DNA from: Pisolithus tinctorius
Taxonomy: Eukaryota; Basidiomycota; Agaricomycetes; Boletales; Pisolithaceae
Assembly: GCA_024663395.1 (NCBI GenBank)
Contig: JANFAH010000002.1
Location: forward strand, 5,084,001 to 5,148,000
Direction: 5' to 3'
Length of the DNA: 64,000 bases
The notes under the pieces are model-generated. The model was not told where the DNA came from. It worked only from the letters and a program-made list of their open reading frames with translations, and made no database searches. Below are positions 1-11,965 of this stretch, piece after piece. Numbering within the stretch: position 1 is the first letter of the stretch; each line of letters opens with the position of its first letter. The position numbers and the translations under genes are program-made.

Positions 1-1916
1 GCCTCACCTTTGGAGGAGGGATGCCGACGGAGCGAAGAGGCGTGACCTCGCTTTCTCACGCCTCTCTCCCTCTCTGAGACTCGGCGAGTACTCAGATCCA
101 CATCCGGTCCCACACTCAAACGCTCCGTGCTACACTTCTTACCCTTCCCTTCTGTACATATACTTGGACCAAGCCTTGAACGGCGTAGAATGTATTGCTT
201 CGTCCAGTACCGTCCGAGGATAACCTAATCAATCCCACAGGTTCCGTGTACCGTGTGCCCCTTCAATCCCACGGCTTGCGACGTTTCTGAAATCCCCGTA
301 AAAACATCTACTTGTATGTCTACTGACATGCGTTCCCCGGTACTTTTACTCCCTATACCGCTGCTCCTGCGCGCAAGTTCTGTCTCGTGCTCATTCACAA
401 GCAGGGAGGGCGTACCTATGCCAATGCCAGGCCCGTCTGCCCTTACGTGAGAATGCTCTTCCGCGCCGTGCGAATTACGCGGTTCCCACTAGTACTTCTG
501 CGATGGGACCATCGACGTCGGCCGTGGGTTCGTGGAGCTTTGCAACCGTTGTAATGCTAGCCGAGAAGGGCTTGACAAGTGGGGAACACGAACAGCAGCG
601 TATACCTTCGCCATCGACGAACGAAAAATCTGTATGGGTGCTCATCCCTAGATATGAAGTGAAAGCCCACATCACTTCCCCTTGCGGACCTTCCAGAACG
701 TCGACGAAGAGCCTTTTGTCATAGGTATGCTGGAACAGGCAATAAGCACTGATCTTGTATATGCAAGTGGTGTCGCAGATTAAAGAGGAACAAGTCGTCA
801 ACTGATTCACCAGGATCCCTGATCTGCCACCTCTGATACATACCTGGGGCCCAAACTTGCCGCATCTTTGACAATTGTCCTACAACCAAGTTCGCCCACC
901 GCGCTTTTACTTCAATCACTAGCCATCCAGCTGGTGTGCATAATTTCTGAGGTCGTCAAATTATCCCGCACTGACTTCGGCTGCACAGGCAGTTGGCCGA
1001 GTACAGGTATGTAAAAGGTTGATGTGTCAGTGTGGGTGGAGCGCACTTACTCCTTGTCTCGATAGGGAGCACAGGGCGGTGTTGTGTGCAGTGTATGTGT
1101 ATAGTGGCTCCAGGCTGAACAGCTGGCGACAGAGTCTGAATGCACGTGTTGTGAACACCAGGTAAATGCGAGACAGTACAGACTGTTTGTCGCCCACGCA
1201 CATATGTCGAGCATGCTTTTGAACTACGTACCAACACGAACTACAACGCAACTTGATTTCATTCCGAGAGTCTTGTCGCCAACACAGAGTTCCTACCTTC
1301 TACCTATGTCATTCCCTTCCATCACAACGACTTCATGGTCGCCGTTGACCAGAACCTGTGCTTTGCAACTCACAAGACGATGATTCTTCATGTTCGCACT
1401 GGTTCAGAAGGGTCCAAAATTATGCCTCTTCAGGCCCAAAACGGAAACCGCATTCGGCTGCGAGAGGAAGGGACCCCAGGTAGTTACTCGCACTTGCCCC
1501 AGACTAAACTCTGCGGCACTGCCAGAGCCGCACACTCATGGCGAAGTAACGCCCTCATTTGTCAAAGGTGCGATGGATGTCCACTGCCTCGTCCTTGCTG
1601 GATAGGCAAGTCAGGTCGTCTGATGGGAAATATCAACAACCCCATACTGTCATCGCTGGCCAGCTTGCTGGTGGCACCCTCGTTTTCGTTCCCCAGTCAA
1701 TGATCATGATCATGTCGTGCGCAAGTCACGAACACACTAGATTTTCAAGTTGCTTCTGCCGAGAACGGACGACCTAATTCCCCATCAAGTACATACGTAC
1801 ACAAGCTCTGGTCTTGGGTGAGTTATTCACAATTCCTCATGCAATATGCGGTGGAACGTTCGACCTGGACTGACACGTCCCATTTGCCTTCGTTATTTTG
1901 TGATCAATGGTTTCGA
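1..1916. other. No supported gene
   Basis: Reading frames here are short, and I could not join them into a model with good splice sites or a recognisable family. The longest run is on the minus strand between about 475 and 920. It shows some protein-like composition but no motif I know. It may be a decayed gene or non-coding sequence. Confidence 0.4.
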
Positions 1917-1950
1917 ACGATAAGGTAGGTACATACACCTACCTTATCGT
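1917..1950. repeat. Perfect 14-bp inverted repeat (hairpin)
   Basis: The left stem (1917-1930, ACGATAAGGTAGGT) is the exact reverse complement of the right stem (1937-1950), separated by a 6-nt loop, ACATAC. No gene is recognised on either side. It could form a cruciform or RNA hairpin, or be a remnant of a small palindromic element. Confidence 0.85.
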
Positions 1951-3009
1951 TGCCTCCCGGTGAAATTCAAGTGATACGTAAAATAGTCCGCACCGAATCT
2001 CGGACAGCGATGTATAAATGTGGGCGAACGTTGGCGAGCTATTGTTCATGAATGTAATAGGAGCACTAGAGGAAGAACGTTCGACAGAACCTGGACAGTA
2101 TATACCGATCACTTCGTGTTACCGTAAAACCTTATTCCTATTCCATTTGATGCACAGGCAAACGTCACTCGGATCTCCAGGCTGACTCCGCAAATACTTA
2201 CTGATCGTCGGATATAGATTCTGGGCTTGGCGAGTTATTTTTGGTACCTCGTGAATTTCGTCTTCCTTACTCAAATTGTGGTATGCTCAAGGGTACGCGT
2301 TCATAATCAAAGAGCCAATACGGATATTTACTCATTTCCAAAAGTTATATCTAGCAACTATGTCCCTCATGATCAAGAGTGGGACGTGATAGAAGATCAT
2401 ATTTCGTGCCTGCGCAATGGAAGCTGTCAGATGGAGAAAAAATACGAATCCCGTCAGTCAGGTGCTCTTATCCGCGTATCAATAGCGCCAATCCGTACCA
2501 GTGGCCGATACCATTGATTCGTTCCAGAACCAGGAGCAGAGTTACCTCTTGGAGATTGAAGGATAGCTTGTTCACATAGGCGATTATCTGCCTGACCATC
2601 AGTGATGTAGCTCGCCACAAGCGTATTGGACGGTTCATTCGCTAATATGGTTACCTCAACTCGCAGGCAATTCCATTTGGAAAGCTACGCCCCACGGCGG
2701 CTGCCAACCTTTGGTCACCCATCATTAAGTGGTGCCAGTCGTGTTCGAGTTCATACAGAGTTGACTAATGCCCCTATGACTCGGAAGCAAAGTTGCTATT
2801 ATTCAGGACAATATTCACGATATGTTCATAGCTAGATGGACCAGATAAAGGGGCTTAGGTTTGACGTTCACTCCTCAGACTTTCGTCTCTGTAACTCTCG
2901 TTCTCCATCTCAATAGCATTACTTGTAGGTTCTTTCCCCTTCGCAACACCGCCTCACCTCCGTACTGATTGTAACCAGTATCTATCATGCCCGAAATTCA
3001 GCAGGGGCG
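1951..3009. other. No supported gene
   Basis: This AT-richer stretch has only short open frames. None has a convincing start, splice signals or family motif. Confidence 0.4.
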
Positions 3010-3300
3010 AGTGGGAGTTCGGTCGACACTAACTCTCTTATGCCACTAGAAATGGAGCACATCACATTGTCAATGAGCGTCTATCAAAACGTTCTCGATA
3101 GTCCTAGGTGCCATGTCTGTATTTGGGTCATGAAGACGCGGGAAAGCGGCGAGATACTGAGCATTTATGAAGGTGTTCGAATGGTCGTAGTATTTCGTAA
3201 GACTTTTGAACGCTGCCGGTCCCCATAGCATTCATGAGCCAACGGGAGCCACGACGATCGACGCACCACGGACGATACCGGCTTATATTGTAACTGGAAT
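3010..3300 (-). pseudogene. Decayed fragment of the PPR-like gene
   Basis: The plus strand here aligns by eye with 18806-19090, inside the large exon of the intact PPR-like gene. Shared blocks include the stretch around ATGAAGGTGTTCGAATGG and the following TTTCGTAAGACTTTTGAA. Point changes and small indels break the frame. Only this internal piece is recognisable, so it is a fragment rather than a gene. A second copy of the same piece closes the longer relic at 5820-6790. Confidence 0.7.
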
Positions 3301-3419
3301 TGCCATGTCGAGCAAACGAGGCTGCTAGGCTCTCAGACTGGGACTCAGAACAAGTAGCGTTCTGCCGACGAAATGCCTAGTTGGGTCACCTTCCGACTGA
3401 GTGATCTTAGACATCTTTC

Positions 3420-3880
3420 CATAAAGCTTAGCGTCAGGATATGCGTCTGATAAAAGAGTCTGTATCACGGCCGTGCAGTGATAACATAGTCAGTAGCGGT
3501 TCACGAACATAGTGAAAAGATGTTTAAACACGTAGCCTGTGACGCACACGAGATAGGGGGGCGAGGACATGGTTTATATGTGCGCAGGTTGTCGTCATCC
3601 CCGTTTCCTCGACGCGGGATGCCTTGCGCCGGAGTGTAGGGAGTAGTAGAAAAATGGCATTGAAATCGTTAGTGTCTACCAGTGCATGTATGACGTACGT
3701 ACTGGCAACACGGTCGAAAAGTGTTCGGATGCATCACAATGGTTGACAATGAACGTTTGAACCACTGGGCATATCCAGAGACCTCGCACATGCAATCTTG
3801 AGAGACTTGGCGCCTCACCAGAAATAAGATTTCCATGGGTTGCGAGACCAAAGAACCTACAGTTCAGTACTTGTAGTGCC
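3420..3880. repeat. Dispersed repeat, unit also at 6950-7600
   Basis: Non-coding sequence shared with 6950-7600. Common blocks include CTGATAAAA, a GTGACGCACACGAG-like stretch and ATGTACGTACTG-like words near the end. In both places it follows a PPR-like fragment, so the two belong to one duplicated segment. Part of 3780-3860 also resembles 15480-15530, just upstream of the second F-box copy. Confidence 0.55.
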
Positions 3881-3959
3881 ATTGATCACGGCGTTGGCGC
3901 ACTGTTTCCTTCGTCAGTCACTAGAAGCACGCACTTTGCTTCAGCTTTCGGCCTCAGGT

Positions 3960-5450
3960 TTCATCACCCTTTCAACTTTCCGTGGACGGCACTGATAGTA
4001 ATTACTATCACAGTGACGCATCTATGGATGAACTTGCTGAAGCCCGAGCCGAACTGACACTGTCGGAAGAGCAAGAACGGCAACTGTTCGAACGCCTTCG
4101 AAATGTCCGCACTGCAGTTCAGGTGCAGAGGAACAGGATCGACCACCTCAAGCACGTTACAAAACCCTCCATTGGCCGTCTCCCTATAACAGTTCTTCAC
4201 CAGACAATCCATTTGGCAGACAGTGAATATGGTCTTCTAGATGGTGCCCCACTACTCGCCAAGTCGGAGGCGGTTGGAGACTAGTGTGTCACGTCGTTGG
4301 AAAGACGTGATTTTGACGTCTCCAGGTTTCTGGACCACTATTGCGATATGTCCCTTATGGTCTCCCTCTCCCATGAGAGTGTACGTGAAGAGAAGTCGTG
4401 AATGTCCATTTGACATCCAAATACGATGGTGGTTTTTCGGGCACCAATTACCAGAGTTCTTCAATTGAACTGTTTGGTCTCGTTATCTCTTGTGGATACC
4501 GCTGGTGTAGCCTCATAATTCAGGACAACGGCAAAGATGTGGAACATGTCATCATCAGAAGCATTTAGAACGTGACGTTTCCCTCTTTGAAACGTGTCTT
4601 CATATACGTGAAACAAAGGTCGGATTATTTACCCTTTCTTCATTCGCAGAATGCTCATATACTCGAACATTTGGACCTTGGGCATGACATCGGACTTGAT
4701 AACTTCTCGTTTGCTGCTAGTGTTGGATCTCTTAGGCTGCGGTATTCTCCATTGACAGCACCTTTACCATCAATGATGTTATACTTCAAATGCTCACAAT
4801 GAATGGATCAAGCTGTGGGACCCTACATCCTAACAGTATCAACCTGCCACTTCTCGAGTCTCTGGCGGTCATGCTCGAAGATCCGCGGTCACTTTTGGTG
4901 GCCATTGTGACCCCAAAACTCGGTTATTTCGCCTGCTCGCCTCTGAAGCTCACCACCAGATGGTCGGGGATATTCACGGACCTTTCGGATAGGTTCCCAA
5001 CCGTTCAGCATCTCTGCCTTCGGCATCCTAGGAGCTCTCTTAAAATGGTGCGGGCATTGGCGACGCTGTACGTCATTTACAAGTGAACGTGCTTGCACTC
5101 CAGGCCTTTTGCTTAGCGGAACAGGAAGGCGGCACTCTGTCCATTGCAGACCGCTGGAGGCGCCTCGAGCATTTGTCCCTCGAAACGATCGACCACGACC
5201 ATCCTGGAGTTAGGTTCGTGGAATGACTTCGCGCTCGAAGACACCAGGGTCGACCCGCTTTGTAAGTGAGATGTTCTGTGCATGTGCCAAATGGCCGATG
5301 GCTAATCTCATTGTACAACTCGCTATATGAGTATTGCCTACTAGAATTGAGAGACGTTCCACTGATGTTTAATCTGATTGTGCGCACATCTGATCCAGTA
5401 CGCGTTCCATCCGTGCATGCGAAGCGCAAACCCATCTTCTTGTCTCTCGT
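3960..5450 (+). pseudogene. F-box / leucine-rich protein pseudogene, copy A
   Basis: This stretch is collinear with copy B at 15600-16950. In order it shows an acidic N-terminal piece, a charged coiled-coil-like stretch from about 4030 (absent from copy B), an F-box-like region around 4170-4350 whose end reads SRRWKDVILTSPGFWTTI, then leucine-rich segments from about 4570. The frame is broken after the F-box start (stop near 4284), again near 4466, and several times in the leucine-rich part. It is a decayed member of the large basidiomycete F-box family, whose intact members act as substrate adaptors of SCF ubiquitin ligases. A decayed PPR-like relic follows on the opposite strand, the same order as at 15.6-20.7 kb. 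Confidence 0.7.
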
Positions 5451-5819
5451 AGACTTCTTTTCATGCCTTCTATGGAATCCTCGGATCATTGGAAATAGCC
5501 ACCGAACTTGCATGCGCAAGGACCAGCCCAAATCAGCGAGGAATAAGACATCCACCTAACCACTGCCATCAGGATTTTGGTACATGTCGCAGGAAAGGGT
5601 AACCTGTCCACCTTTATATTTACCTGCTGTCCCCCACTTTCACATGATAAGCAATATGTGTATTCAGGCTTCAGACCATGCTTGGTTTTCGCTGTGGCAG
5701 TGCACGGCCACACGTTCTCCGCAATTCGAAAAATAATTTTAACCTCAGAGACTTACGAGGATGTGCTTCTCTTAAACAGTAAACCCTCGCCTGCACCTAT
5801 GCTACGTCACGCTCGATTT

Positions 5820-6790
5820 TCGATCCTCATGGACATATTGACCTCCTTAAAAATCCGCAGTGGAGAAACATTCAATTACACCAATCGACCGTACCCCCAA
5901 TCACGGCGCACCGAAGTCCTGTTCTTGTTCCGCTTCCCTCGCATTCGCGGATCCATACTATTCTTCTTCCACTCTCAATATTTCAGAGACCTTCCGAACG
6001 CCTCATCACCTCTCTCATATAGCCATTGGAAATATACGATATAAAGGCTTCACTTGCCACTCGAAATCCACATGTGAGGAAAGCATAATTTTCCCTAAGA
6101 CATGCGGTAGGCACAAAAGTACTCACAGGCGGCAGGGTCTGAGAGGAGCAATATCCTCGGCGGATCAAGTGGTAAAACGGAATTAGATTTGCGATAGCAA
6201 GAGTCTTGACGGCGCTCTTGAACCGCCAGTGTCGCAGCAGCCTTGTGCAGTAGGAAGCTCAGAAAAAGGCTGTCATAAAATATTTGTATACCGCATAATC
6301 GCCAGGACCGCCCTGACACGAAATGAACAAAGAAACCTTTGGTGAATGGGTCGAGAGCGGGAAGAACGCAGCCCAACTGGAGCGTCCATGAGTGTCGGGA
6401 GGGGCTTTTAGAAATGGGCGAACCTGTTCGATGTCGTGAATACGTGGTGCGATCGCGCCCAGTGGCATACCCGGCGAACGTTGAGACTTCCAGCCTTTGA
6501 GAAACCGAACTGCGTACTCAAGTATCCTACCACAAGTAAGCAAGTTGACACGAAAGCCAGTACGAACAATCCAGCCTCGTTCAGCACATCAAAAACAAAC
6601 ACAAAACAAAAAAGAGCGCGAGCTAGGGTTCGGTTGACACCAACTCCGTCACGACACTGGACTCAGCAGAAGGCGCGGAAGAGCGGCGAGTTACTGAGCA
6701 GCCATGAAGGTGTTCGAAATAGCCATAGTGTTTCGTAGGACCCTTGAAGGTTGCCGAGTGGCCTTCAATGAGTGAAGTTCATCGTGTCCG
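5820..6790 (-). pseudogene. PPR-like pseudogene, relic copy A
   Basis: Homologous by eye to the 3' part of the intact PPR-like gene: 5830-6170 matches 17400-17775 and 6190-6790 matches about 18325-19020. The sequence jumps near 6175, so about 550 bp of the intact gene is missing, and small indels disrupt the frame. The 5' half of the gene is absent. Together with the F-box relic before it, this is an older, more diverged copy of the F-box/PPR segment at 15.6-20.7 kb. Confidence 0.7.
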
Positions 6791-6949
6791 GTACTGACTA
6801 ATACTGCAACTTGGAATCGCTTGCGTTGAACAAACGTAGGTGCATAGGCAGTCCTAGGTTTGCCGTAAAGCTAGGCCTTTAGACTCGGTCCCACAGCTTG
6901 TAGCGTTCACAGGCCACCTTCCTACTGTGCGATCTTATCCGGCTAACCC

Positions 6950-7600
6950 CTTCGATAAAACTTCGCATCAGGAAATATATCTGATAAAAAGACTGTCACG
7001 GAAAGGTGCATACAACGCTAGTACACTCACGAAAGCGTCCACGCACAAAGTGAAAACGCGGTTCTCATGTGTGCGGGTGGTAGTCAGTCAGTACCATTGT
7101 CTCAACGCCGGACGCCTTGCACTGAGGCGTAGACAACTTGTGAAGGTCGGCTCAGGGGTGGGTGTCAGCCGGTGCCATTAACGCCTAACGCCTTACGCTG
7201 AGGCCTAGGCAACTCGTATAGGGGTAGTAGCCAGTCAGCTCTAATAATACCTCAACGTCGAATAGGCACCCGTAAAGGTCGCTGTAGGGGCGATAGTGAG
7301 TCAGCTCCACTTATGCAGCGCTAACACACTCGACAGCGGTTCACGCCCCCCATGTGGTGTAAATGTATTTTGAAAACACTGCCCGTGACGCACACAAGTT
7401 GGGGGGATTCCGACGTGGCTCATGCATACGGAGGTTGTTGTCAGCCCCATTGCCTCGACGCCCGACGGCTTGTGCTGAATTGTAGGGAATAGCAAAATTA
7501 GCGCTAGTCCTAAAGTCAGGGATCTGCTAAGCACGGTGTATATGTACGTACTGCGAACATGGTCAAAGTATTTGGATCCATCGTAGTGACTCATTCACAT
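6950..7600. repeat. Dispersed repeat with internal ~65-80 bp tandem units
   Basis: Second copy of the sequence at 3420-3880, expanded by degenerate tandem units between about 7075 and 7320. Each unit has a GTAGTCAGTCAG-like start, then a CCATT..C.TCAACGCC-like stretch and a GGCGTAGACAACTTGT-like stretch, then GGTCGCTGTAGGGG-like sequence. Three to four units of about 65-80 bp can be counted by eye. I see no coding sequence. Confidence 0.55.
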
Positions 7601-8186
7601 ACGCTCAGGCATATTTGGACGGGTTGGGCATGAACACGTCGACATGTCTAAGGGAAACCCAAGCGGCGCAGAGCAGATAAGCTTTGCGGTCTATACCGAA
7701 CTGCTTGAGAAGCACTGGAACTGCGAGGAGCTGCTGGTTCCGGCCAACTTCGATAGGTGGGGTGTGAAATCTAGGGTACCAAACAGATGCACACATTGGT
7801 AGGTACTTATTAGTAGGATGACGTCCCTCGTCCCTCCACAAAGGCTGTCAAACCCCCTGCTATGCCGACACCGCTTACTCTTTCTTCAAATCGGAGCGCC
7901 AGCCTTCCAAAATTGGTACAATGGTGAGCTACTGACGAATCCCCGGAGATCGTTATTTCTTAAGACTCAAGTATTCTAGGACTTTCGCAGTGATGCACTG
8001 CACGCTATCTTTCATTAATATTAGTCTCGCACGAGTTCGAGTTGTCATCCAAATCGTGCCAATAGTAATGCTCCTGTATCTCATGTCGTTCTTCAAATCA
8101 GAGAGGCAACCGTCCGAGGTGGGGATTCGCATTAAGGTAATGTCTCTGAAATATCTTTCGTTGTCTTACTTGCGCTACAATTACTC
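7601..8186. other. Intergenic, no supported gene
   Basis: Short frames only. The missing 5' exon or exons of the downstream F-box gene may lie here (for example around 7990-8180), but I could not join them with confidence. Confidence 0.35.
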
Positions 8187-9448
8187 TAGCACGTTCACAG
8201 AGAGACGCAGCTCGCTATTGCTGCAAAACTCCCTCCAGAGATCATTGTAATGATCCTTCGCAAGATACCTCGACCCTGCCTGTTACCATTAGACTTGTTT
8301 TCTTCTACCGTTCTCGCCTCTTCTCCCTACCAGTCACACATCTTAGATGTTGGTCTCGTTTCGGCCCCTCTCGTTTGCGTGTCTTGGCGCGGCCCAGCTA
8401 CAGAAGTTCTGTACGAAAGGATCAATCTACAGACAACGAAGCAGTGTGAAATTCTACATCGCACCCTTCGGTCCAATCCCTTATTTGGAACATGGGTCAA
8501 GGTCCTACACTTGCCGCACAGCCGAAGAAAAGCGCCAACAGACCTTTCCATATCGCAGCCAACGCCGTCAACTGCCACTGATGATCGGTTACTGCAGCTG
8601 TCCGCCGATATCTTTAAAGCTTGCGGTTTGGTCCAGGAAATCGATATCGTAGCTGAGGCGAGCATTTCCTACTATTCGCAGGCGGACGTGATTTTAATCC
8701 AAGTTATGTCTCTGCGTTGTAGATTGGTCTCTTCGCGGATCTGTCGGAGCGCACATGTCTACGATCCATTCGTGTCACCGATGTAAACTCCATGTTTTGC
8801 AGCCCCAGACCAGCCCGATTTTTTGCTCTGCGAGAACTCACTCTCAATGGGTTTCGCTTTGATAGCTCACAGACAAACTCGAGTGCCGACTCCATCTGGC
8901 CCGAGCTCTCGCGGCTCACGAAGCTTCGATTAGAACGCTGTATCTTCTTGGACGAGGATCTAACCCAGATATTACCACGGTCGAATGCAAGGTTGAAATG
9001 TCTTGAATTATTTGACACTCGTCACCCCTTCCGAGCGAATAACTTCGAGCTTCCAAATTTTCTAGCTGAATGTCTCGAAGAGCTCTGGATCGAGGATTGC
9101 TGGCCGTTTTCGTTTGAATCTTCCTTGCCATTGTATCAATCGTTACGAAGTGTTCATACCGATTGGGATGTTTTTACCAAGGCAGCACCTTTCCTTCCTA
9201 TCGGTGTCCGGACCATTTCCATTGCCGTACCCATCTCCGCAGCAAGCAGCGCGCCAGACTATGGAAATTTGGAGGCGTCTTTGCAGTCGATATCAAAGGG
9301 ACTTCCTTCACTCGAGATGGTCACGGTTTCTGGAGATAGCGAGTACCCGTTGCTAGAGGACGCGTTGGGCCTGGAGAGGAGTTTAAACCTTGAAGGTGTC
9401 AGCCTAAGGGTAGAGTCTATTCGGCGTGGCCGAGGCGAGCGGGCTTAG
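8187..9448 (+). CDS. F-box / leucine-rich repeat-like protein (5' end unresolved)
   Basis: Likely substrate-recognition subunit of an SCF ubiquitin ligase. The first readable segment has an F-box start, KLPPEIIVMILRKIP, followed by a conserved VCVSWRG core around 8375. It is followed by a long leucine-rich C-terminal region typical of agaricomycete F-box proteins. Two frames cover it: up to about 8648 and from about 8723 to the stop at 9448. They join in phase if 8649-8722 is spliced (GTAGCT...TTGTAG, 74 nt). No ATG precedes the F-box in frame after the stop near 8186, so a 5' exon is missing; ATG 8250 would cut into the F-box. It belongs to a different F-box subfamily from the decayed copies at 4.0 and 15.6 kb. 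It could be a slightly degraded gene. Confidence 0.6.
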
Positions 9449-9870
9449 CATCGTCGGACGCCGTTGTGGCTTTCGTTACTCGAGTCAACGGAGCATCACA
9501 CTGGTTAGATTTTGGATGCAGCGTCTGGATGTCGTGGCACGGAGTCAGATTGTGACAAGTAGTTTACTTGTTTAAGCTGGAATCAGAGTTTGTCGATCGT
9601 TCGGATTATTTACCCTCCATTTGTGACATCTAGACCTTGGCTGAATGCATTATGTCGTCTCACGTGGCGCCCCAATGTTCGTGCGACAAGGAGTCAGTGG
9701 ATATATATATCAAACAAGTAGGTATAGAAGTGCACACAAACAAGGAAAGGGCGCCGGCGCCAGCTAACTCCTAGAAGGAACCAAATTGAGAGATATACGA
9801 GATCGAGAAAGAAACAAGATCGAAAGAAACTAAAGATCCGCCTAGCGTGCCATCATTCCGGCGAAATCCA

Positions 9871-11021
9871 TCATTCTGCTTTGCCTTCGACCTTCTTGGC
9901 AACGTTGTCCACGAGCCAGCGATACATGTCCTTGGCGTCGTAGTTCGAATCGCCCGCCAGGATGCCCATGATTCCCCAGCCAATCTAGCAGGGAACTCGT
10001 CGATGAGATATGCAGAAAGAGAATAACTGGAAGACATACAATGCCGAAATGGCTGGTTTCGTCGCTTACAACGCCGAGGAACTCACCCTACTCCAAGTGT
10101 TGAGCGAAATGAGGAGATGCCGAGACCCGTCACCACGTACCCATTTTGCGGAGTTGACAGCGACCATTCCGTCATTCTCTCCGAAAGCCTTGGGATATTT
10201 GGAGCTGGAGCCATTCTTGATGAATTTATTAGAGATGCTGTCATCCATCCCATGAGCCGCCAATTTGGCAGAAAAAAAAGGCAGACGTACTAAAAGATGT
10301 GATTGATGAATGGCTGAAACTTCGACGTAACGCTGAAATACTTGATTCCCGGGACATTCTTGTAGCGAGCATTGAAGTTTTCCATGTGCTCCGGCGTCAT
10401 ATCATTCATGGCCTTCCCAGACCCCGACAGACAGCTAAGCAGGAGTTGGCACGACATTCTACTGACAAAGCCTGAGAAACCATGGACTCAGTGGAGACAT
10501 CGATGGGGACGCGTATTGCCGCTCACCCAAGCTTTCGGACAACGAAGCGATGGGTGATCCGTAGTGGGGCGTCGATACCGTGGTGATGGACAGTACATTA
10601 TATCTGAGTCCTGAAAAGTGGACCAGACGTCTGGCGTCGAGGCCACCCATACTATGGCCTGATTCGACAAAACATCGTGACCTGTACGAGAAAAAAAAGG
10701 AAAAGGAGATGACTGACAAATGAGATGGAGGTCGGGCTTGTCCGAACTAGAACGAAGGTCAAGCAAGTCCTCGATCTGCAAGTCGAGCTGCTTGGCCCTC
10801 TCGTCGATACTGCCTGTCATGCTAACTTTCGGCACAATTACTTTGCAGCCTCGGCTGGTCAAATCATCCTTTACGCCATTGAAGTAGCTGAGACCCATCA
10901 TGCTGTCGGTGCCGACGAATCCGTGACAAAGAACAATGCAGTTGTCGGCAGAGATATCTGTGGTAAGCGATATGTCGGTATGGCATCAAACATTTGGAGC
11001 AGCGACAAGGCGTACACGGCA
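9871..11021 (-). CDS. Lipase (alpha/beta hydrolase), left copy
   Basis: Exons on the minus strand: 11015-11021, 10718-10957, 10511-10658, 10291-10461, 10141-10237, 10040-10087 and 9871-9984 (274 aa). It mirrors the right copy exactly in structure. Motifs are an N-terminal oxyanion-type CIVLCHGFVG, the nucleophile elbow CHSMGG (Ser85), GENDGMV (likely catalytic Asp211) and SHFG (likely His234). These fit a triacylglycerol-lipase family hydrolase acting on ester lipids. No signal peptide is visible, so an intracellular role is likelier. It is divergent from its twin at 13653-14803, and I saw only a few residue differences (for example SSSDKP here, SSSAKP there). The donor of the third intron (GTCCCC) is weak, so that junction is less sure. 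Confidence 0.82.
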
Positions 11022-11108
11022 TTGTTAGTTGAGTTGTGAGGATCAAAGGGGAAACTGTGTAGAGCAGGGGAAGTTTTCGTGGATGCTCTGCAACGGAAGG
11101 GAATGCTG

Positions 11109-11117
11109 CCTTTTAAA
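11109..11117 (-). promoter_or_regulatory. TATA-like element of the left lipase gene
   Basis: Read on the minus strand it is TTTAAAAGG, about 90 nt upstream of the lipase start codon. The same element sits at the mirrored position in the right arm. Confidence 0.5.
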
Positions 11118-11184
11118 GTCACAACGAGAGTAAAATCGCCCAAACGAGCTAACCGTGTCTGCCAAGTGTTTGGGGTCTCAAACT

Positions 11185-11960
11185 ACACAACTGTGAGCTG
11201 CACGGCGGTGAATTGGAAACGACATCCTCATGCTAACATCGTGTAGTGGAATAAGAAATAACTGCCGGATGGTGATAGGCAATCATGAACCAGGGAAGGG
11301 GCAACTTAACTTCAGCTTTGAAAAGGGTACGGTTGCGAACTGCACGGCCGTGAATTGAGAACAACAGAAAGTCATCGTGTAGTGGAGTTATCCCGGGACA
11401 GTAGTGGGCCATCATGAATCAGAGAAGGGACTTGACTTTAATTTCATACAGGCTGCAACTGTGAATTGGGGAGCAGCACGACATCCTCGCGCTAACAACA
11501 CGTAGTGGAATAAACCCCGGACGGCAGTCGATCAGGGAAGGGGGAACTTAACTTTAACTCAGTAAAGGCTGCTACTGTGCGTGAACTGCACGACCGCGAA
11601 CTGGAAAACAGCAAAACGTCCTCGTGCTAACATCACCTATGATAAGTACTTCCATGCAATGAGATTTTCTGCAGGAATATGAAGGCGGACCTTATTAACT
11701 TTAACTTGGCAAAGGCTGCCACTGTGCGTGAACTGCACGAGCGTGGATTGGGTGTGATAAGTACGTTCCATTCACAAGGGACAACAGAGGCTTACTCGAA
11801 TACGGCTCGCCGGCGCTAAGGGGATCTCTTCGGTTAGGGCAAAGAACTTACAGAAGACACAGACTTGAATGTGATAGGTCAGAAGAACGTTACATTCGCA
11901 AGGGACTCGACAGAACCTTACTTGAATACGGCTCTCCGGGGCCAAATTCTCTTCGATTAG
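11185..11960. repeat. Degenerate tandem repeats upstream of the left lipase gene
   Basis: Units of about 115-140 bp recur from 11185 to about 11760. Each carries ACTGTG..TGAACTGCACG, then ACATCCTC.TGCTAACATC, GTAGTGGAATAA and CAGGGAAGGGG-like words in that order; about five degenerate units are present. From about 11770 to 11960 a second type of unit occurs twice, marked by CTTGAATACGGCTC.CCGG. The array lies 5' of the lipase gene and is mirrored at 12850-13500. Confidence 0.75.
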
Positions 11961-11965
11961 CGCGA

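Larger units (their letters stand above)
9580..11965. repeat. Left arm of a ~5.5-kb inverted repeat
   Basis: The reverse complement of this arm matches 12850-15090. Through the lipase genes the two arms are collinear without indels: paired coordinates always sum to 24674. Only scattered substitutions are seen there. Outside the genes the match falls off. An indel of about 22 bp lies near 9600-9625, and the inner parts hold degenerate tandem repeats. The higher identity in the genes than in the flanks suggests selection or gene conversion. Confidence 0.93.

Noticed and set aside
1335..1703. 122-codon plus-strand frame as a gene
   Set aside because: Composition is not protein-like, overlapping frames are of similar length, and no motif is recognised.
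10725..11039. 104-codon frame antisense to the left lipase, with an inverted twin at 13635-13949
   Set aside because: Conserved in both arms only because it is the shadow of the lipase exons on the other strand. The coding motifs are in the lipase frame.
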